A stretch of 64,000 nt of DNA, from the NCBI RefSeq assembly GCF_002272745.1, contig NZ_NPBD01000002.1:744001-808000 (forward strand), read 5' to 3'. Positions within the stretch are counted from its first letter, which is position 1. Every line of letters begins with the position of its first letter. This DNA comes from Terribacillus saccharophilus (GTDB lineage Bacteria > Bacillota > Bacilli > Bacillales > Amphibacillaceae). The position numbers were made by a program, and so were the translations under genes. Under the pieces are notes generated by a model. It saw nothing but the letters and a program-made list of their open reading frames with translations. It had not been told where the DNA came from and did no database searches. Below are positions 49,146 to 59,677 of this stretch, piece by piece.

Positions 49146-50430
49146 CCGCTTTTCCTCCATCCAGCTGTTGTTTGATTGTTTCAACAGCTTCTTTGATTGC
49201 TACTTCGTTCTGCTGTCCATCTTGCATATTACGCAAGGAAATGACGCCTTTTTCCAGCTCATCTTCACCGAGTACAACAACGAACTTCGCCTGCTGGCGA
49301 TCGGCAGCCTTGAATTGGCCCTTCATTTTCTTGCCAAGGTAATCCTTATCTGCTGTTACTCCAGCTAAGCGCAGCTGATATGTCAGCTTTGCTGCTTCTT
49401 TTTGGACAGCTTCGTCACCAAGTGCAACCACATAAACATCAGTTCCAGCTTGAACAGGCAGTTCAATACCTTCTGCTTCTAATGCAAATAATAGACGTTC
49501 TATACTCAGTGCATAACCGATACCTGGTGTGGATGGTCCGCCAATTTCTTCGACAAGACCGTTATAACGTCCCCCGCCTGTGAGAGTCGTAAGAGCACCG
49601 AAACCTTCTGCATTACTCATGATTTCAAATGCTGTGTGATTGTAATAATCCAAGCCTCTAACAAGATTCGGATCTACTTCATATGGAATACCGATTGCAT
49701 CCAGATTCGCTTTAACTCCGTCGAAGTATGCTTTGGATTCGTCATTGAGATAATCATGGATGGATGGTGCGCTCTTCACTTTCGGGTGCTCCCGGTCCTT
49801 CTTACAATCAAGTATCCGCAATGGGTTCTTTTCCAGACGATTCTGGCAGTCACTGCATAGCTCATCTTTGACAGGTGTGAAGTGTTCGATCAGAGCTGCT
49901 CGGTGTGCATCACGGCTATCTTTATCTCCAAGCGTGTTGATAATCAGTTTCAATGATTTCAAGCCTAACTGCTGATAACCGCTCATTGCCAAGCTGATTA
50001 CTTCTGCATCGATCGCCGGATCTTCACTACCCAATGCTTCTACACCGAATTGAACGAACTGACGCATGCGTCCTTGCTGCGGTCGCTCATAGCGGAACAT
50101 CGGTCCGTGATAGAACAGCTTCGTTGGCTGCTCTGGCAACCCATAAAGTTTGTTTTGCACATATGCGCGAACGACAGAAGCCGTTCCTTCTGGTCTCAGC
50201 GTCAAGCTGCGATCACCTTTGTCCTTGAATGTGTACATTTCTTTCTGCACGATATCGGTTGTTTCCCCTACACCGCGAAGGAACAACTCTGTGTGTTCAA
50301 AAATCGGCACCCTGATTTCTTTGTAGTTGAATTTACTTGCCAGATCTGTCAGTACTTTTTCTGCGTACTGCCACTTTTCCGATGTACCAGGTAAGATATC
50401 CTGTGTACCTCTTGGCGCTTTCATCTCCAT
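49138..50430 (-). CDS. hisS: Histidine--tRNA ligase
   Basis: Class IIa synthetase of 430 residues: PRGTQDILP start, motif 2 [20 protein letters not shown], HisA motif [14 protein letters not shown] and motif 3 [12 protein letters not shown], then the C-terminal anticodon-binding domain. GGAGGTTATC upstream of ATG. Transcribed with aspS from a T-box leader. Confidence 0.97.
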   Translation of the reverse strand: MEMKAPRGTQDILPGTSEKWQYAEKVLTDLASKFNYKEIRVPIFEHTELFLRGVGETTDIVQKEMYTFKDKGDRSLTLRPEGTASVVRAYVQNKLYGLPEQPTKLFYHGPMFRYERPQQGRMRQFVQFGVEALGSEDPAIDAEVISLAMSGYQQLGLKSLKLIINTLGDKDSRDAHRAALIEHFTPVKDELCSDCQNRLEKNPLRILDCKKDREHPKVKSAPSIHDYLNDESKAYFDGVKANLDAIGIPYEVDPNLVRGLDYYNHTAFEIMSNAEGFGALTTLTGGGRYNGLVEEIGGPSTPGIGYALSIERLLFALEAEGIELPVQAGTDVYVVALGDEAVQKEAAKLTYQLRLAGVTADKDYLGKKMKGQFKAADRQQAKFVVVLGEDELEKGVISLRNMQDGQQNEVAIKEAVETIKQQLDGGKADE

Positions 50431-50486
50431 GTGATAACCTCCTCGACTAATGACCCAATCCCCGGATTCCTAAAAATAACGACAAA

Positions 50487-50738
50487 AAACCCCCGTCCCT
50501 TATAACACAAGGGACGGGAGTTTTTCCCGCGTTGCCACCCTAGTTGGATACAGCTGTATCCCACCTTGGTCAGTTAACGCCTGCTACGTCACTGTCTACT
50601 GCGTTGTTCGACAGTGATCCTAAGGAATGTCTTTCAGTTCGAAGCTGTGCCAGGCGCTTGCAGCCAATGACGCCTGATCTCTGTTCACAGTGATTTCGAC
50701 TTACTCTTTCCCTCATCGGATTTCCGGTTTCTTTAGAT
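50487..50738 (-). ncRNA. T-box leader of hisS-aspS
   Basis: Minus strand T-box AGGGTGGCAACGCGGG (50541-50526), followed by the terminator AAACTCCCGTCCCTTG/AAGGGACGGGGGTTTTTT (about 50524-50483), and preceded by about 190 nt with several inverted repeats (Stem I-III). His and/or Asp tRNA specificity could not be read with confidence. Fills the gap between hisS and the small gene upstream. Confidence 0.92.
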
Positions 50739-50745
50739 TGTAATA

Positions 50746-50775
50746 ATAGTACATGTTTGTAAGAAAGATTGTCAA
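50746..50775 (-). promoter_or_regulatory. SigA promoter of the hisS T-box transcript
   Basis: TTGACA (50775-50770), 18-nt spacer, TACTAT (50751-50746). The TGA stop of the small gene at 50772 is inside the -35 box. Confidence 0.7.
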
Positions 50776-50942
50776 GATTGTTTTAGCCGTTCTTGTAATT
50801 TTTTTCGTTCCATACTGTTTGGCGATCCTATGAAGTCCGGTACAATCGGATCGTCGATAAGTGAAGCCGGTTCACTTCTAAGCCGGATAGCATCCAGCCG
50901 AGCTGCGGCGAATACATGCTGCTGTGCATCACTGCCTCGCAA
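50772..50942 (-). CDS. Small conserved-looking protein, 56 residues, unknown function
   Basis: Minus-strand frame between dtd and the hisS T-box, starting at TTG with AAAGGTG 8 nt upstream (a GTG three codons earlier is the alternative). N-terminus RGSDAQQHVFAAARLDAIRL, then LIDDPIVPDFIGSP and a basic helix MERKKLQERLKQS. The composition looks like a real soluble protein, whereas the overlapping plus-strand frame is rich in Ser/Cys as expected of a shadow. B. subtilis has a small gene (yrzK) near this position; equivalence is not tested. It follows the dtd terminator. Confidence 0.55.
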   Translation of the reverse strand: MRGSDAQQHVFAAARLDAIRLRSEPASLIDDPIVPDFIGSPNSMERKKLQERLKQS

Positions 50943-51004
50943 GCTGATCACACCTTTACGGATTTTTTCATCACTAGTATTCTCGATTCATCCGCTTTTT
51001 ATAC

Positions 51005-51038
51005 AAAAAAAAACAAGAAAGCATCATGCTTCCTTGTT
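51005..51038 (-). terminator. dtd terminator overlapping its stop codon
   Basis: Minus strand AACAAGGAAGCAT/ATGCTTTCTTGTT hairpin followed by nine T. The dtd stop (51024-51026) is inside it. Confidence 0.85.
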
Positions 51039-51485
51039 CGGTCGATCCGCGCTGTCTAGGATAATAGTAATTGGTCCCTCATTGATGAGCTGTACGTCCA
51101 TATGCGCACCGAATTCTCCAGTTTCCACGTGAATGCCTGCTTCGGTAAGCTTTTGATTGAATTTTTCATAAAGCTTAATAGCAATATCCGGCTTAGCAGC
51201 GTCAGTGAAGCTGGGCCGGCGTCCTTTCCGAGTATCAGCATACAGTGTGAATTGGGAAATGGACAGAATTTCTCCGCCGATTTGAAGGAGCGACTCATTC
51301 ATCTTACCGTCATCATCTTCAAAGACGCGGAGGTGAATTAATTTATTCACGATATAATCAAGATCCGCTTCCGTATCTTCATGTGTGATGCCAACAAGCA
51401 GCATGAATCCTTTGCCAATTCTTCCGATAACCTCTTCACGTACAGTGACGGAGGCTTCTTTTGAAAGCTGTGCTACTACTTTCAT
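51024..51485 (-). CDS. dtd: D-aminoacyl-tRNA deacylase
   Basis: Hydrolyses D-aminoacyl-tRNAs, recycling tRNA. 153 residues with the two active-site motifs [17 protein letters not shown] near residue 77 and NEGPITI near 136 (Gly-cisPro). Immediately downstream of relA (18-bp gap), the usual Firmicute pairing. Confidence 0.96.
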   Translation of the reverse strand: MKVVAQLSKEASVTVREEVIGRIGKGFMLLVGITHEDTEADLDYIVNKLIHLRVFEDDDGKMNESLLQIGGEILSISQFTLYADTRKGRRPSFTDAAKPDIAIKLYEKFNQKLTEAGIHVETGEFGAHMDVQLINEGPITIILDSADRPNKEA

Positions 51486-51503
51486 CTCTTGCGCCTCATT
51501 TCT

Positions 51504-53720
51504 CTATTGCAGCATTCTCGTAACGGTATAAATATCTTTTATTTGTTTGATACGCTCTACAATCTTCCGAAGATGGCCAGTATTGTGTATTAAAATGGTC
51601 AGATGGATTGTTGCAAGCTTATTCCGATCAGACTTGCCATCGACAGCAGTAATCTGCGTGCGAGTCTCATTGACAGCCTGCAGCACTTCATTCATCAATC
51701 CATGTCTGTCAAAAGCAGTGATTTCCAGATCAACATGATATTGCTTGGAAATGGTTGCATTGTTTTCCCAGTCGACTTGAAGCTTACGCGTTTGAGCATC
51801 TTCTGTTTGCATATTCGGACAGTCGGAACGATGGACAGAAACTCCTCTTCCCTTCGTTATATAACCGACAATTTCGTCACCTGGTACAGGGTTGCAGCAT
51901 TTAGAAAGGCGAACGAGCATATTATCGACACCCTCGACACGCACCCCGGAATCCCGCTTGCGGCTTGAGGCAGCGGATTTGGACGCACTTGCCATCTTCG
52001 CTGTTTCAATCGTCTTCTCCATCACTTCTTCTTTTTCGTACTGACGACGCAGGCTCTCAGTCAGTCTAGTCGTGATCTGTGCTGCTGTGATACCTTGATA
52101 GCCTACAGCTGCATACATATCTTCCTCTGATGTGAAGTTGAACTTCTCGACTACCTTGCGAAGGTTGTCCGGCGTAAATACAAGCTTCAAATCGAAGCCA
52201 GACTGTTTCACTTCTTCTTCCACAAGCTCTTTGCCTTTGGCAACATTCTCTTCGCGGCGCTGTTTCTTGAAGAACTGTTTGATCTTATTACGTGCATGAG
52301 TTGTCTGTGCAAGTTTAACCCAGTCCTGAGAAGGGCCATAGGAGTGCTTGGAAGTCATCATCTCGACAATATCGCCATTCTTCAGTTTATACTCAAGCGG
52401 CTCCATCTTGCCGTTTATCTTCGCACCAACTGTATGATTCCCCACTTCTGTATGGACACGATAAGCGAAATCAATCGGAACAGAACCAGAAGGAAGTTCG
52501 ATAACATCACCCTTTGGTGTGAACACATAAACCATGTCACTGAAAAGGTCGAGCTTAAGAGATTCCATGAACTCCTCCGCATTTTCGGATTCATTCTGGA
52601 AATCAAGTATCTCTCGGAACCATGTCAGCTTCTCTTCAAATGATTTCTTTTGCGTGCTCGTGTTTAGCTGTTTGCCTTCTTTATACGCCCAATGGGCTGC
52701 GATACCATATTCGGCGATCTCATGCATCTCTTCCGTTCTAATCTGCACCTCAAGCGGGTCGCCCTTTGGACCGATAACAGTCGTATGCAAGGATTGATAC
52801 AAGTTAAGTTTAGGCATCGCGATATAATCCTTGAATCTGCCAGGCATCGGCTTCCAGCAAGTATGAATCACACCAAGAACGGCATAACAGTCTTTGATGC
52901 TCTTCACAATCACTCGAACCGCAAGCAGGTCATAAATTTCATTGAACTGCTTATGCTGATACTCCATCTTCCGGTAAATACTGTACAAGTGCTTTGGACG
53001 TCCGAATATGTCAGCATCGATATGAATATCACTAAGCTGGCTGCGTATCTGATCCATTACGTCACCAATGTAGCTTTCCCGTTCATCGCGCTTTTGCTTC
53101 ATCAAGTGTACGATACGGTAATATTGCTGAGGATTCATGTAGCGAAGAGCCGTATCCTCAAGTTCCCACTTGATCGTGCTGATTCCGAGTCTGTGCGCAA
53201 GTGGCGCAAAGATTTCCAGTGTCTCATTGGAAATTCGGCGTTGTTTTTCAGGTGACAGATGCTTCAGTGTACGCATATTATGCAACCGGTCAGCAAGCTT
53301 AATTAAAATAACCCGGATATCCTTTGCCATTGCAACGAACATCTTTCGGTGATTTTCAGCCTGCTGTGCCTGTTTAGATTTATATTTAATTTTCCCAAGC
53401 TTGGAAACACCGTCGACTAGCATAGCTACTTCGGCATTAAAAGCCGCTTCCAATTCTTCGACCGTAACAGGTGTATCCTCCACTACATCGTGCAGGAAGC
53501 CACCTGCGATTGTTTCAGCATCGAGTTCCAGATGAACAAGAATTCCCGCAACTTGAACAGGGTGGATAATATAAGCTTCCCCGGAACGGCGGAATTGTCC
53601 TTCATGCGCTTTTTCGGCGAACTCATACGCTTTCCGGATAAAATCTATATGCTCGTCCGACAGATATCGGGCTGCTTCTTGTATGACCTCTTCGGCCGTG
53701 AGAACTTTTTCCTTTGGCAT
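51504..53720 (-). CDS. relA: Bifunctional (p)ppGpp synthetase/hydrolase RelA (Rel)
   Basis: Stringent response enzyme. 738 residues: HD hydrolase domain (FLHDVVEDT near residue 70; KLADRLHNMRTL near 140), synthetase domain (GRPKHLYSIYRKM near 230; YDLLAVRVIV; YKEGK), then TGS (VFTPKGDVIELPSG), helical/zinc-finger (KCCNPVPGDEIVGY) and ACT domains. All hydrolase motifs are intact. Start set at MPKEKVLTAEEV by family alignment; the ribosome site AAGGAG is 13 nt away, so a start 11 codons earlier remains possible. Confidence 0.95.
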   Translation of the reverse strand: MPKEKVLTAEEVIQEAARYLSDEHIDFIRKAYEFAEKAHEGQFRRSGEAYIIHPVQVAGILVHLELDAETIAGGFLHDVVEDTPVTVEELEAAFNAEVAMLVDGVSKLGKIKYKSKQAQQAENHRKMFVAMAKDIRVILIKLADRLHNMRTLKHLSPEKQRRISNETLEIFAPLAHRLGISTIKWELEDTALRYMNPQQYYRIVHLMKQKRDERESYIGDVMDQIRSQLSDIHIDADIFGRPKHLYSIYRKMEYQHKQFNEIYDLLAVRVIVKSIKDCYAVLGVIHTCWKPMPGRFKDYIAMPKLNLYQSLHTTVIGPKGDPLEVQIRTEEMHEIAEYGIAAHWAYKEGKQLNTSTQKKSFEEKLTWFREILDFQNESENAEEFMESLKLDLFSDMVYVFTPKGDVIELPSGSVPIDFAYRVHTEVGNHTVGAKINGKMEPLEYKLKNGDIVEMMTSKHSYGPSQDWVKLAQTTHARNKIKQFFKKQRREENVAKGKELVEEEVKQSGFDLKLVFTPDNLRKVVEKFNFTSEEDMYAAVGYQGITAAQITTRLTESLRRQYEKEEVMEKTIETAKMASASKSAASSRKRDSGVRVEGVDNMLVRLSKCCNPVPGDEIVGYITKGRGVSVHRSDCPNMQTEDAQTRKLQVDWENNATISKQYHVDLEITAFDRHGLMNEVLQAVNETRTQITAVDGKSDRNKLATIHLTILIHNTGHLRKIVERIKQIKDIYTVTRMLQ

Positions 53721-53848
53721 CTCTTTAGTTAAACTCCTTCTCATCGTCTGCATAAGCGACGAGGGTTCTAAACTGTCACATGTTATTTTTATAAGCTTAA
53801 CAAATATCCATTCTATTCGACAAGTGTCTCTTTCTTAAAATGAAACAA

Positions 53849-53872
53849 AGAGTGCCCCATAAGAGGCACTCT
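53849..53872 (-). terminator. Hairpin/terminator after apt
   Basis: AGAGTGCC (53849-53856) pairs with GGCACTCT (53865-53872); on the minus strand followed by TTTGTTTCATTTT. Confidence 0.7.
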
Positions 53873-53886
53873 AGTTATGTTTAACA

Positions 53887-54402
53887 TTATTCGTAGCTAG
53901 TCAGTGTAAGCACTTCATATCCGTCTAGCTTGTCTCTGCCGTCAAGATAAGACAGTTCAACGAAGAACGCACATCCGACAACAATACCACCTAGCTGTTC
54001 AACAAGATTGATTGTCGCTTCGATTGTACCACCAGTTGCGAGCAAATCATCCGTAATAAGGACGCGCTGTCCTGGTTTGATTGCATCTTTATGGATTGTC
54101 AAAACATTCTCGCCGTATTCAAGTCCATAAGCGACTTTGATAACTTCACGAGGAAGCTTGCCTTCCTTACGGACAGGGGCAAAGCCGATATCCAGCGCAT
54201 AAGATACTGGGCATCCAACGATGAAGCCGCGGGCTTCAGGACCGACAATCAAGTCCACATTTTTATCTTTAGCGAATTCCACGATTTCATTTACCGCTGA
54301 TTTATATGCCGGACCATTATCCATCAATGTGGTGATATCTTTGAATCTGATACCTGGTTTCGGCCAGTCCTCTACGACTGTAATATATTTTTTATAATCC
54401 AT
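53887..54402 (-). CDS. apt: Adenine phosphoribosyltransferase
   Basis: Purine salvage enzyme forming AMP from adenine and PRPP. 171 residues with [10 protein letters not shown] near residue 54 and the PRPP-binding motif [14 protein letters not shown] near 114. Overlaps the end of recJ by 11 bp. Confidence 0.97.
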   Translation of the reverse strand: MDYKKYITVVEDWPKPGIRFKDITTLMDNGPAYKSAVNEIVEFAKDKNVDLIVGPEARGFIVGCPVSYALDIGFAPVRKEGKLPREVIKVAYGLEYGENVLTIHKDAIKPGQRVLITDDLLATGGTIEATINLVEQLGGIVVGCAFFVELSYLDGRDKLDGYEVLTLTSYE

Positions 54403-56737
54403 TTACTGCTTCCTCCTCGATAACTTCCCCGCGTTCAAGTACGCGTTCCAGCCACGCTCTCAATTCCTTATAGCCGGAATAATATAAGATCTTCTCGACT
54501 TCTATCGCTTCCTTCAATCCCTGGTAGACTTCGGAGTCAGCCAGATCACGTTTGGAAGGATTTTGGTTGATTGAAATTTGATCCTTATCTAGTTTAACAA
54601 ATTCCAGCTCAAAAAACACGTCGGAAATAAACTTGGTCCTCTCAAGACTCCAGCCCCGGCTGTTTTTCAGATAATCTTCGAGCTGGCGATAATCAATCGT
54701 CTTTTGCTTCAGCACAATCGCATAGAATATTTTAAATTGGTCACGATCTGGGAAACCTTGCAGATAGGCGTTCTCCTTGACGTCATAGCAGGCATAAATT
54801 AAATCTGGCTGTATATGCTGCAATACATACGTGATATCGGTCATACGGCGGGGCAGATCGGCGAGTATGACCGCCTTGATATTGCTGGCCGCATTTGCAA
54901 GACCTTCTGTCTCAAAATCAAGAATGCGAATTTGATCAGACAGCCAGCTTAAATCTGTATTCGGCCGGAATCGTACGACAGCTGTCTCTTCTTCGTCTTT
55001 GATTTGAACAACTTTCTGCAGCTGTTTGCTGCCTCTATGATCAAATAGCTGCCAAGAGCGAATTGCGACATCTTCAATCAAAATCTGCGGTTTTTGTCTG
55101 CCATTCCATTCATTGATAGACAACTCTCCAACAACTTCCAAGTCATCTGCCGGTGTGAGGAATGGATAAAGTTCTCCCTGACCAAAGCATACACCGTCTA
55201 ACTGTACGCTATCTTCTGCAAATACGAACTTAAGATGGTTCTTATTCGCTCCGATGAGCTTCACTTCCCGCATTGGTGAAGTAAGCTTAACGAGCGGTTT
55301 GGGATTTTGCATTCCAAAAGGCGAGAGCTGAGCCATGTCTCGGATCAAATCGATCGATACATCACCGACGGTAACCGACAAGTCGATAGCAAGAGTTTGT
55401 TTGAAATCCTCAGCTGAAAGCGATTCAGCTGCCATTTGATTCAATGCTTTTCTCAATCTATCCAATTGTTCCAGTTCCAATGTCATACCGGCCGCTTGGG
55501 CATGTCCGCCGAAAGCGATGAAGTGATCACGAACCTGCATACAATGATGGAATAAATCAAAAGCATCAATGCTGCGCGCTGAACCTTTTGCCGTGCCTTT
55601 TTCCGGATGAATTGCCAGCACAATCGCCGGGCGATCGAAGGTTCGCACCAATTTAGAGGCCACAATTCCAAGTACCCCTTCGTTCCAGCCTTCCTTGGCA
55701 ACGATGATGACATGACTACTATCTTCCGCAGACTGTTCTCTTACCATTGCTTCTGCTTCTTTAGCTATTTTAGCTACGATATTCTGCCGTTCTGTATTGA
55801 GTGATTGTATTTCCTCTGCCATTTCTGCAGCTTCCTCATACGAAGCTGCAAGCAGCAGTTCGACAGCGAGGTCAGCATCCTGTAATCGTCCGACAGCGTT
55901 GATACGCGGACCGATTTTGAAGCCAATATCCTCTTCTGTTACGATTCCATCTAGTCCGCAGCTGTCTCTCAGCGCGCGGATTCCAGGCCTTGTCGACGAT
56001 GCAATTGCCTTTAATCCTTCAGCAGCAAGTACCCTGTTCTCATCAACAAGCGGTACCAAATCAGCAATCGTTCCAATCACAACCAGATCAAGCAGCTGTT
56101 TTGGGAAATAACCAAGTAAATAATGAGCTAGTTTGAAAGCTACTCCTACTCCAGCAAGCTCATGGAAAGGATAATTTGGCGAACATTTCGGATGTACAAC
56201 TGCGACAGCTTCTGGGACTGCTTCCTGTACCTCATGGTGATCAGTGATGATAAGATCAATTCCGATTTGTTTCGCTACTTCCGCTTCGTGGTTTGCAGCA
56301 ATACCAGTATCTACTGTTACAATCAATTGATAGCCGTTGTCCTTTGCAGCTCGGAAAGCTGCCTCATTTGGTCCGTATCCTTCCGTAAACCGATTCGGAA
56401 TATAATAATCACAGTCCGCTCCAAGCTCCCGTAATGCTTCTAATAAAACAACAGTGGATGAAACTCCATCTGCATCATAATCTCCGAAAACCAGAATTTT
56501 TTCACCCTGCTCCACTGCAGCATGGATCCGTTGCGCTGCAACATCTATATCAGAAATAAGTTCCGGGCTGTGTAGGTCCTCAAGAGACGGATGAAGGAAC
56601 CGTTTTGCAGCCTCTTCTGACGTGATTCCGCGCTGTATGAGCAACTGCTCCACAAGCGGAGAAACACCTAATCCCATCGGCTCTTGAGCTGAATGGCGGC
56701 TGCTATTATCCTTCCATCTCATTCTACTTTCCAACAT
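54392..56737 (-). CDS. recJ: Single-stranded-DNA-specific exonuclease RecJ
   Basis: 5'-3' ssDNA exonuclease for recombination and repair. 781 residues: DHH domain with [16 protein letters not shown] near residue 80 and the DHH triad in [13 protein letters not shown] near 150, DHHA1 domain with [14 protein letters not shown] near 410, OB domain, and the long C-terminal extension typical of Firmicutes. ATG ([10 protein letters not shown]) with AGGGGG upstream. A promoter precedes it. Confidence 0.95.
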   Translation of the reverse strand: MLESRMRWKDNSSRHSAQEPMGLGVSPLVEQLLIQRGITSEEAAKRFLHPSLEDLHSPELISDIDVAAQRIHAAVEQGEKILVFGDYDADGVSSTVVLLEALRELGADCDYYIPNRFTEGYGPNEAAFRAAKDNGYQLIVTVDTGIAANHEAEVAKQIGIDLIITDHHEVQEAVPEAVAVVHPKCSPNYPFHELAGVGVAFKLAHYLLGYFPKQLLDLVVIGTIADLVPLVDENRVLAAEGLKAIASSTRPGIRALRDSCGLDGIVTEEDIGFKIGPRINAVGRLQDADLAVELLLAASYEEAAEMAEEIQSLNTERQNIVAKIAKEAEAMVREQSAEDSSHVIIVAKEGWNEGVLGIVASKLVRTFDRPAIVLAIHPEKGTAKGSARSIDAFDLFHHCMQVRDHFIAFGGHAQAAGMTLELEQLDRLRKALNQMAAESLSAEDFKQTLAIDLSVTVGDVSIDLIRDMAQLSPFGMQNPKPLVKLTSPMREVKLIGANKNHLKFVFAEDSVQLDGVCFGQGELYPFLTPADDLEVVGELSINEWNGRQKPQILIEDVAIRSWQLFDHRGSKQLQKVVQIKDEEETAVVRFRPNTDLSWLSDQIRILDFETEGLANAASNIKAVILADLPRRMTDITYVLQHIQPDLIYACYDVKENAYLQGFPDRDQFKIFYAIVLKQKTIDYRQLEDYLKNSRGWSLERTKFISDVFFELEFVKLDKDQISINQNPSKRDLADSEVYQGLKEAIEVEKILYYSGYKELRAWLERVLERGEVIEEEAVNGL

Positions 56738-56761
56738 AAAAAAAGACCCCCTAACCAAGCT

Positions 56762-56790
56762 ATTATACTAGAGCCTGGTCAAGGGAGCAA
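56762..56790 (-). promoter_or_regulatory. Candidate SigA promoter of recJ-apt
   Basis: TTGCTC (56790-56785), 17-nt spacer, TATAAT (56767-56762), 25 bp before the recJ start. Confidence 0.7.
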
Positions 56791-56794
56791 TCCG

Positions 56795-57178
56795 TTATTG
56801 TTTGTATTCATCTCTTATTCGTTCGGATGTAGGGTACGTATTCGTTGTCGGATCGGATATATTTGTCGTTGGCCTCTCCAGTTCTTCATGTCCCTGTTCC
56901 GCACGTTTTTCTTGTAGTTCAGTAATTTCAGCTGCTTTTTTATCGTTATCCTTACGTAAAGCGCGTACTTCCCTATTTAACTTGAACATACGCAACCCTC
57001 CTACAGATGCTGTAATCAAGACGCCCATCAAAACGGAGAACAGAATGATCAGGATTAGCGGGGCGGAACCTTTTCCGAATAAATAGTCCACCTGTACGCT
57101 GTCTACGTTAATAACTGCGAATACTGCAATAAGTACTGCAAAGATGACTGCTAGAATGATATACCATTGTGCCTTCAT
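56795..57178 (-). CDS. yrvD: LapA-domain (DUF1049) membrane protein, YrvD-like
   Basis: 127 residues: two membrane helices (about 4-22 and 41-63) with FAVINVDSVQVDYLFG between them, typical of the LapA domain, then a coiled coil (LNREVRALRKDNDKKAAEIT) and a polar tail with TNTYPTSE. LapA proteins take part in envelope lipopolysaccharide assembly in Gram-negatives; the Gram-positive role is unknown. ATG with AAAGGAG chosen. Confidence 0.87.
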   Translation of the reverse strand: MKAQWYIILAVIFAVLIAVFAVINVDSVQVDYLFGKGSAPLILIILFSVLMGVLITASVGGLRMFKLNREVRALRKDNDKKAAEITELQEKRAEQGHEELERPTTNISDPTTNTYPTSERIRDEYKQ

Positions 57179-57224
57179 TTGCTGGCTCCTTTCTAATGCG
57201 GCTACTCTATACATTCCCCAATCT

Positions 57225-57259
57225 AAAAAAAATAACCCCCGTAATTATTACGGAGGTTC
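57225..57259 (-). terminator. secDF terminator
   Basis: Minus strand AACCTCCGTAAT/AATTACGGGGGTT hairpin followed by eight T. Confidence 0.92.
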
Positions 57260-57264
57260 TCCAA

Positions 57265-59523
57265 TCAGACTTGCGGTCCTTCCACTTTCTTTTTCTCTTC
57301 ATGGATGATTGGATTTTTTTCAATATTTCTGCCGCGCCAAACGAGCCACAGCTGAGAAGCAATGAATAGGGATGAATATGTCCCTGCTGCCAAACCAATC
57401 ACAAGCGCGATTGAGAAGTTAGCAATCGATGAAGCACCGAAGATCCAGAGAATAATCGCTGCTACTATTACTGTTAGTACTGTGTTTACACTTCGTACAA
57501 GTGTCTGCAGCAAGCTGTCATTCACGATCTTGGCCAGCTCATCGAAGGTTTTGACTTTCCGTTTGATTCGAATATTCTCTTTGATCCGGTCAAAGGTGAC
57601 TATCGTATCGTTGATCGAATAACCGATTATCGTCAGGATTGCGGCAATGATCGTAATGTCGAATTCCAGCCTGGTGATACTAAATACCGCTAGAATGAAG
57701 AAAGCGTCATGCAGTAAGGCTAGGATGGCTGTCATTGCAAATTTGAATTCAAATCGGATCGTCGCGTACAGTATGATTCCAATTGAAGCAAAGATTACAG
57801 CATACAATCCATTTTTCGCTAGTTCTTTTCCGATTATAGGTGAAACGGTACTGATGCTCGGCGCATCTCCATATTCATCCTGGATACTGCTCTTCAGTTC
57901 ATTTTCCTGATTCTTTGTAAGCGTGTCTTCAAGTCGGACGGAGGCATGTTTGCCATCAGCAGAAAGCTGTGTTTCCTTAGACTCGAAACCAAGGTCTTCG
58001 ATCTTCTGCTCCACTTGTTCTGTCTTAAGAGCTTGATTCGAATCAAATTCAACACGTGATCCGCTCGTAAAGTCGATACCAAGGTTCAGTTTGAATACAC
58101 TCAAGCAGATGATCCCGGCAATTGTAAGCGCGATAGAGAAAGCGAAATACGCTTTTCTGTGTTTGACTAGGTTCAACTTCAAACCATAGAAAGTAACTTC
58201 ACGTTCTTCTTTGTCATTCAATTTACGGATATTTTTCTTCGATACCCCGAACCAGCCAGGCTTCTTATCGAACGCTCGGCTTTTCACCATCAAACCAAGC
58301 AAAGCACGTGATCCATATACAGCTGTGATGAAGCTCAATAGAATACTGATGATTAGCGTCGTTGCGAAACCTTTAATGGAGCTCGTACCGAAGATGAACA
58401 GGACAATCCCTGCAATCATCGTAGTCAAGTTGGCATCGGTAATTGTTGCCAAAGAGTTTTTATTACCCGCTTTATAAGCAGCTTTGAGCGACTTGCCGGT
58501 TTTCAGTTCATCTTTTATTCGTTCATATGTGATGATGTTGGCGTCAACTGCCATCCCCACACCCAGGATTAGTGCTGCAATGCCTGGAAGTGTCAGAACA
58601 ACACCAAGCAAATCGAATACAAGTATGTTCAAATAAGCAAAAACTGCTAATGTGATCGCTGCAATCAAACCTGGAAGTCTGTAATAAACGATCATGAACA
58701 GCAAGATAAGCGCGAAGGCGATATATCCAGCAAGCATTGTCTGATCCAGTGCTTCCTGACCGAATTGAGCTCCAACAGAGTTTGAATACACTTCATCCAT
58801 TTTCACTGGAAGGGAACCAGCATTCAGGAGATCTGCAAGCTCTTGTGCACTTTCTACTGTGAAGTTACCTTCAATCTGAACTGATTTACTATTGATAGTC
58901 TGGGAAACCGCAGGAGCAGAAATAAACTTCTGTTCATCCTCAGGCTTTTGTGACTCCTCTTCATAGGAGTTCCCATCTTCATAATCCAGCCAGATTACTA
59001 ACCGATTTTCTGGGTATGCTCGCTGGGAGAGTTCACTCGTCACTTCACCGAATTTTGAAGCATCCTTCATTTCCACGGTAACGAGCGGCTGATTTGTTTG
59101 CGGATCAAATGCTTGCTTCGCACTGCCTGCCTCAATATCCGTACCATTCAAATACTCTTTATCTACGGTGTCACGGAATGATAGATTAGCAGTAGTCGAC
59201 AGCATTTCGCGTGCCTGTTCCTGATCCTTCACACCAGCAAGCTGGACACGAATTCGGTTCGGCTGCTCGATATCTATACTTGTCTCACTAACACCCAGAG
59301 AATCGACACGCTCCGTTAATGCCTGTGCTGTGGCATTCAACGTTGCCGTATTCACCTCGTCCCCTTCCTCCAGCGGACTTACTTCATAAAGTACTTCGAA
59401 ACCGCCTTGCAGATCGAGTCCTAAATTTAAATCATTTGCAATTCCTTTAATCGTCGTTCCCATCGCTCCTAATAGCAATAGGACGATCAAGAAGAAGGCA
59501 ACGATTCTGCCTCTTTTCACCAT
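57265..59523 (-). CDS. secDF: Protein translocase subunit SecDF (fused)
   Basis: Proton-driven accessory of the Sec translocon, fused SecD-SecF as in B. subtilis. 752 residues, about 12 membrane helices. SecD half: DLNLGLDLQGGFEVLYEV near residue 35, large extracytoplasmic P1 domain, GVGMAVDANIITYERIKDE near 330. SecF half: LGIDFTSGSRVEF near 480, ILTIIGYSINDTIVTFDRI near 650. ATG chosen with GGGAGG 10 nt upstream. Own promoter and terminator. Confidence 0.96.
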   Translation of the reverse strand: MVKRGRIVAFFLIVLLLLGAMGTTIKGIANDLNLGLDLQGGFEVLYEVSPLEEGDEVNTATLNATAQALTERVDSLGVSETSIDIEQPNRIRVQLAGVKDQEQAREMLSTTANLSFRDTVDKEYLNGTDIEAGSAKQAFDPQTNQPLVTVEMKDASKFGEVTSELSQRAYPENRLVIWLDYEDGNSYEEESQKPEDEQKFISAPAVSQTINSKSVQIEGNFTVESAQELADLLNAGSLPVKMDEVYSNSVGAQFGQEALDQTMLAGYIAFALILLFMIVYYRLPGLIAAITLAVFAYLNILVFDLLGVVLTLPGIAALILGVGMAVDANIITYERIKDELKTGKSLKAAYKAGNKNSLATITDANLTTMIAGIVLFIFGTSSIKGFATTLIISILLSFITAVYGSRALLGLMVKSRAFDKKPGWFGVSKKNIRKLNDKEEREVTFYGLKLNLVKHRKAYFAFSIALTIAGIICLSVFKLNLGIDFTSGSRVEFDSNQALKTEQVEQKIEDLGFESKETQLSADGKHASVRLEDTLTKNQENELKSSIQDEYGDAPSISTVSPIIGKELAKNGLYAVIFASIGIILYATIRFEFKFAMTAILALLHDAFFILAVFSITRLEFDITIIAAILTIIGYSINDTIVTFDRIKENIRIKRKVKTFDELAKIVNDSLLQTLVRSVNTVLTVIVAAIILWIFGASSIANFSIALVIGLAAGTYSSLFIASQLWLVWRGRNIEKNPIIHEEKKKVEGPQV

Positions 59524-59636
59524 GATGCAACTGCCTCCCATTTTCCGTTCAAACGGAAACCTAATATGCTGCAGACTATGTCTGCAATAAGTTTACATGT
59601 ATGTACATGCTGTGCTCGTCCGTCAAATACTCACAT

Positions 59637-59666
59637 AGTATAGAAAACATGAACAAGCACTGTCAA
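59637..59666 (-). promoter_or_regulatory. SigA promoter of secDF
   Basis: TTGACA (59666-59661), 18-nt spacer, TATACT (59642-59637). Confidence 0.85.
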
Positions 59667-59677
59667 CATTACCCTGA

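Noticed and set aside
50830..51132. Plus-strand frame of 100 codons between hisS and dtd
   Set aside because: Ser/Cys-rich composition and overlap with the 3' part of dtd in antisense indicate a shadow; the minus-strand small frame is more protein-like.
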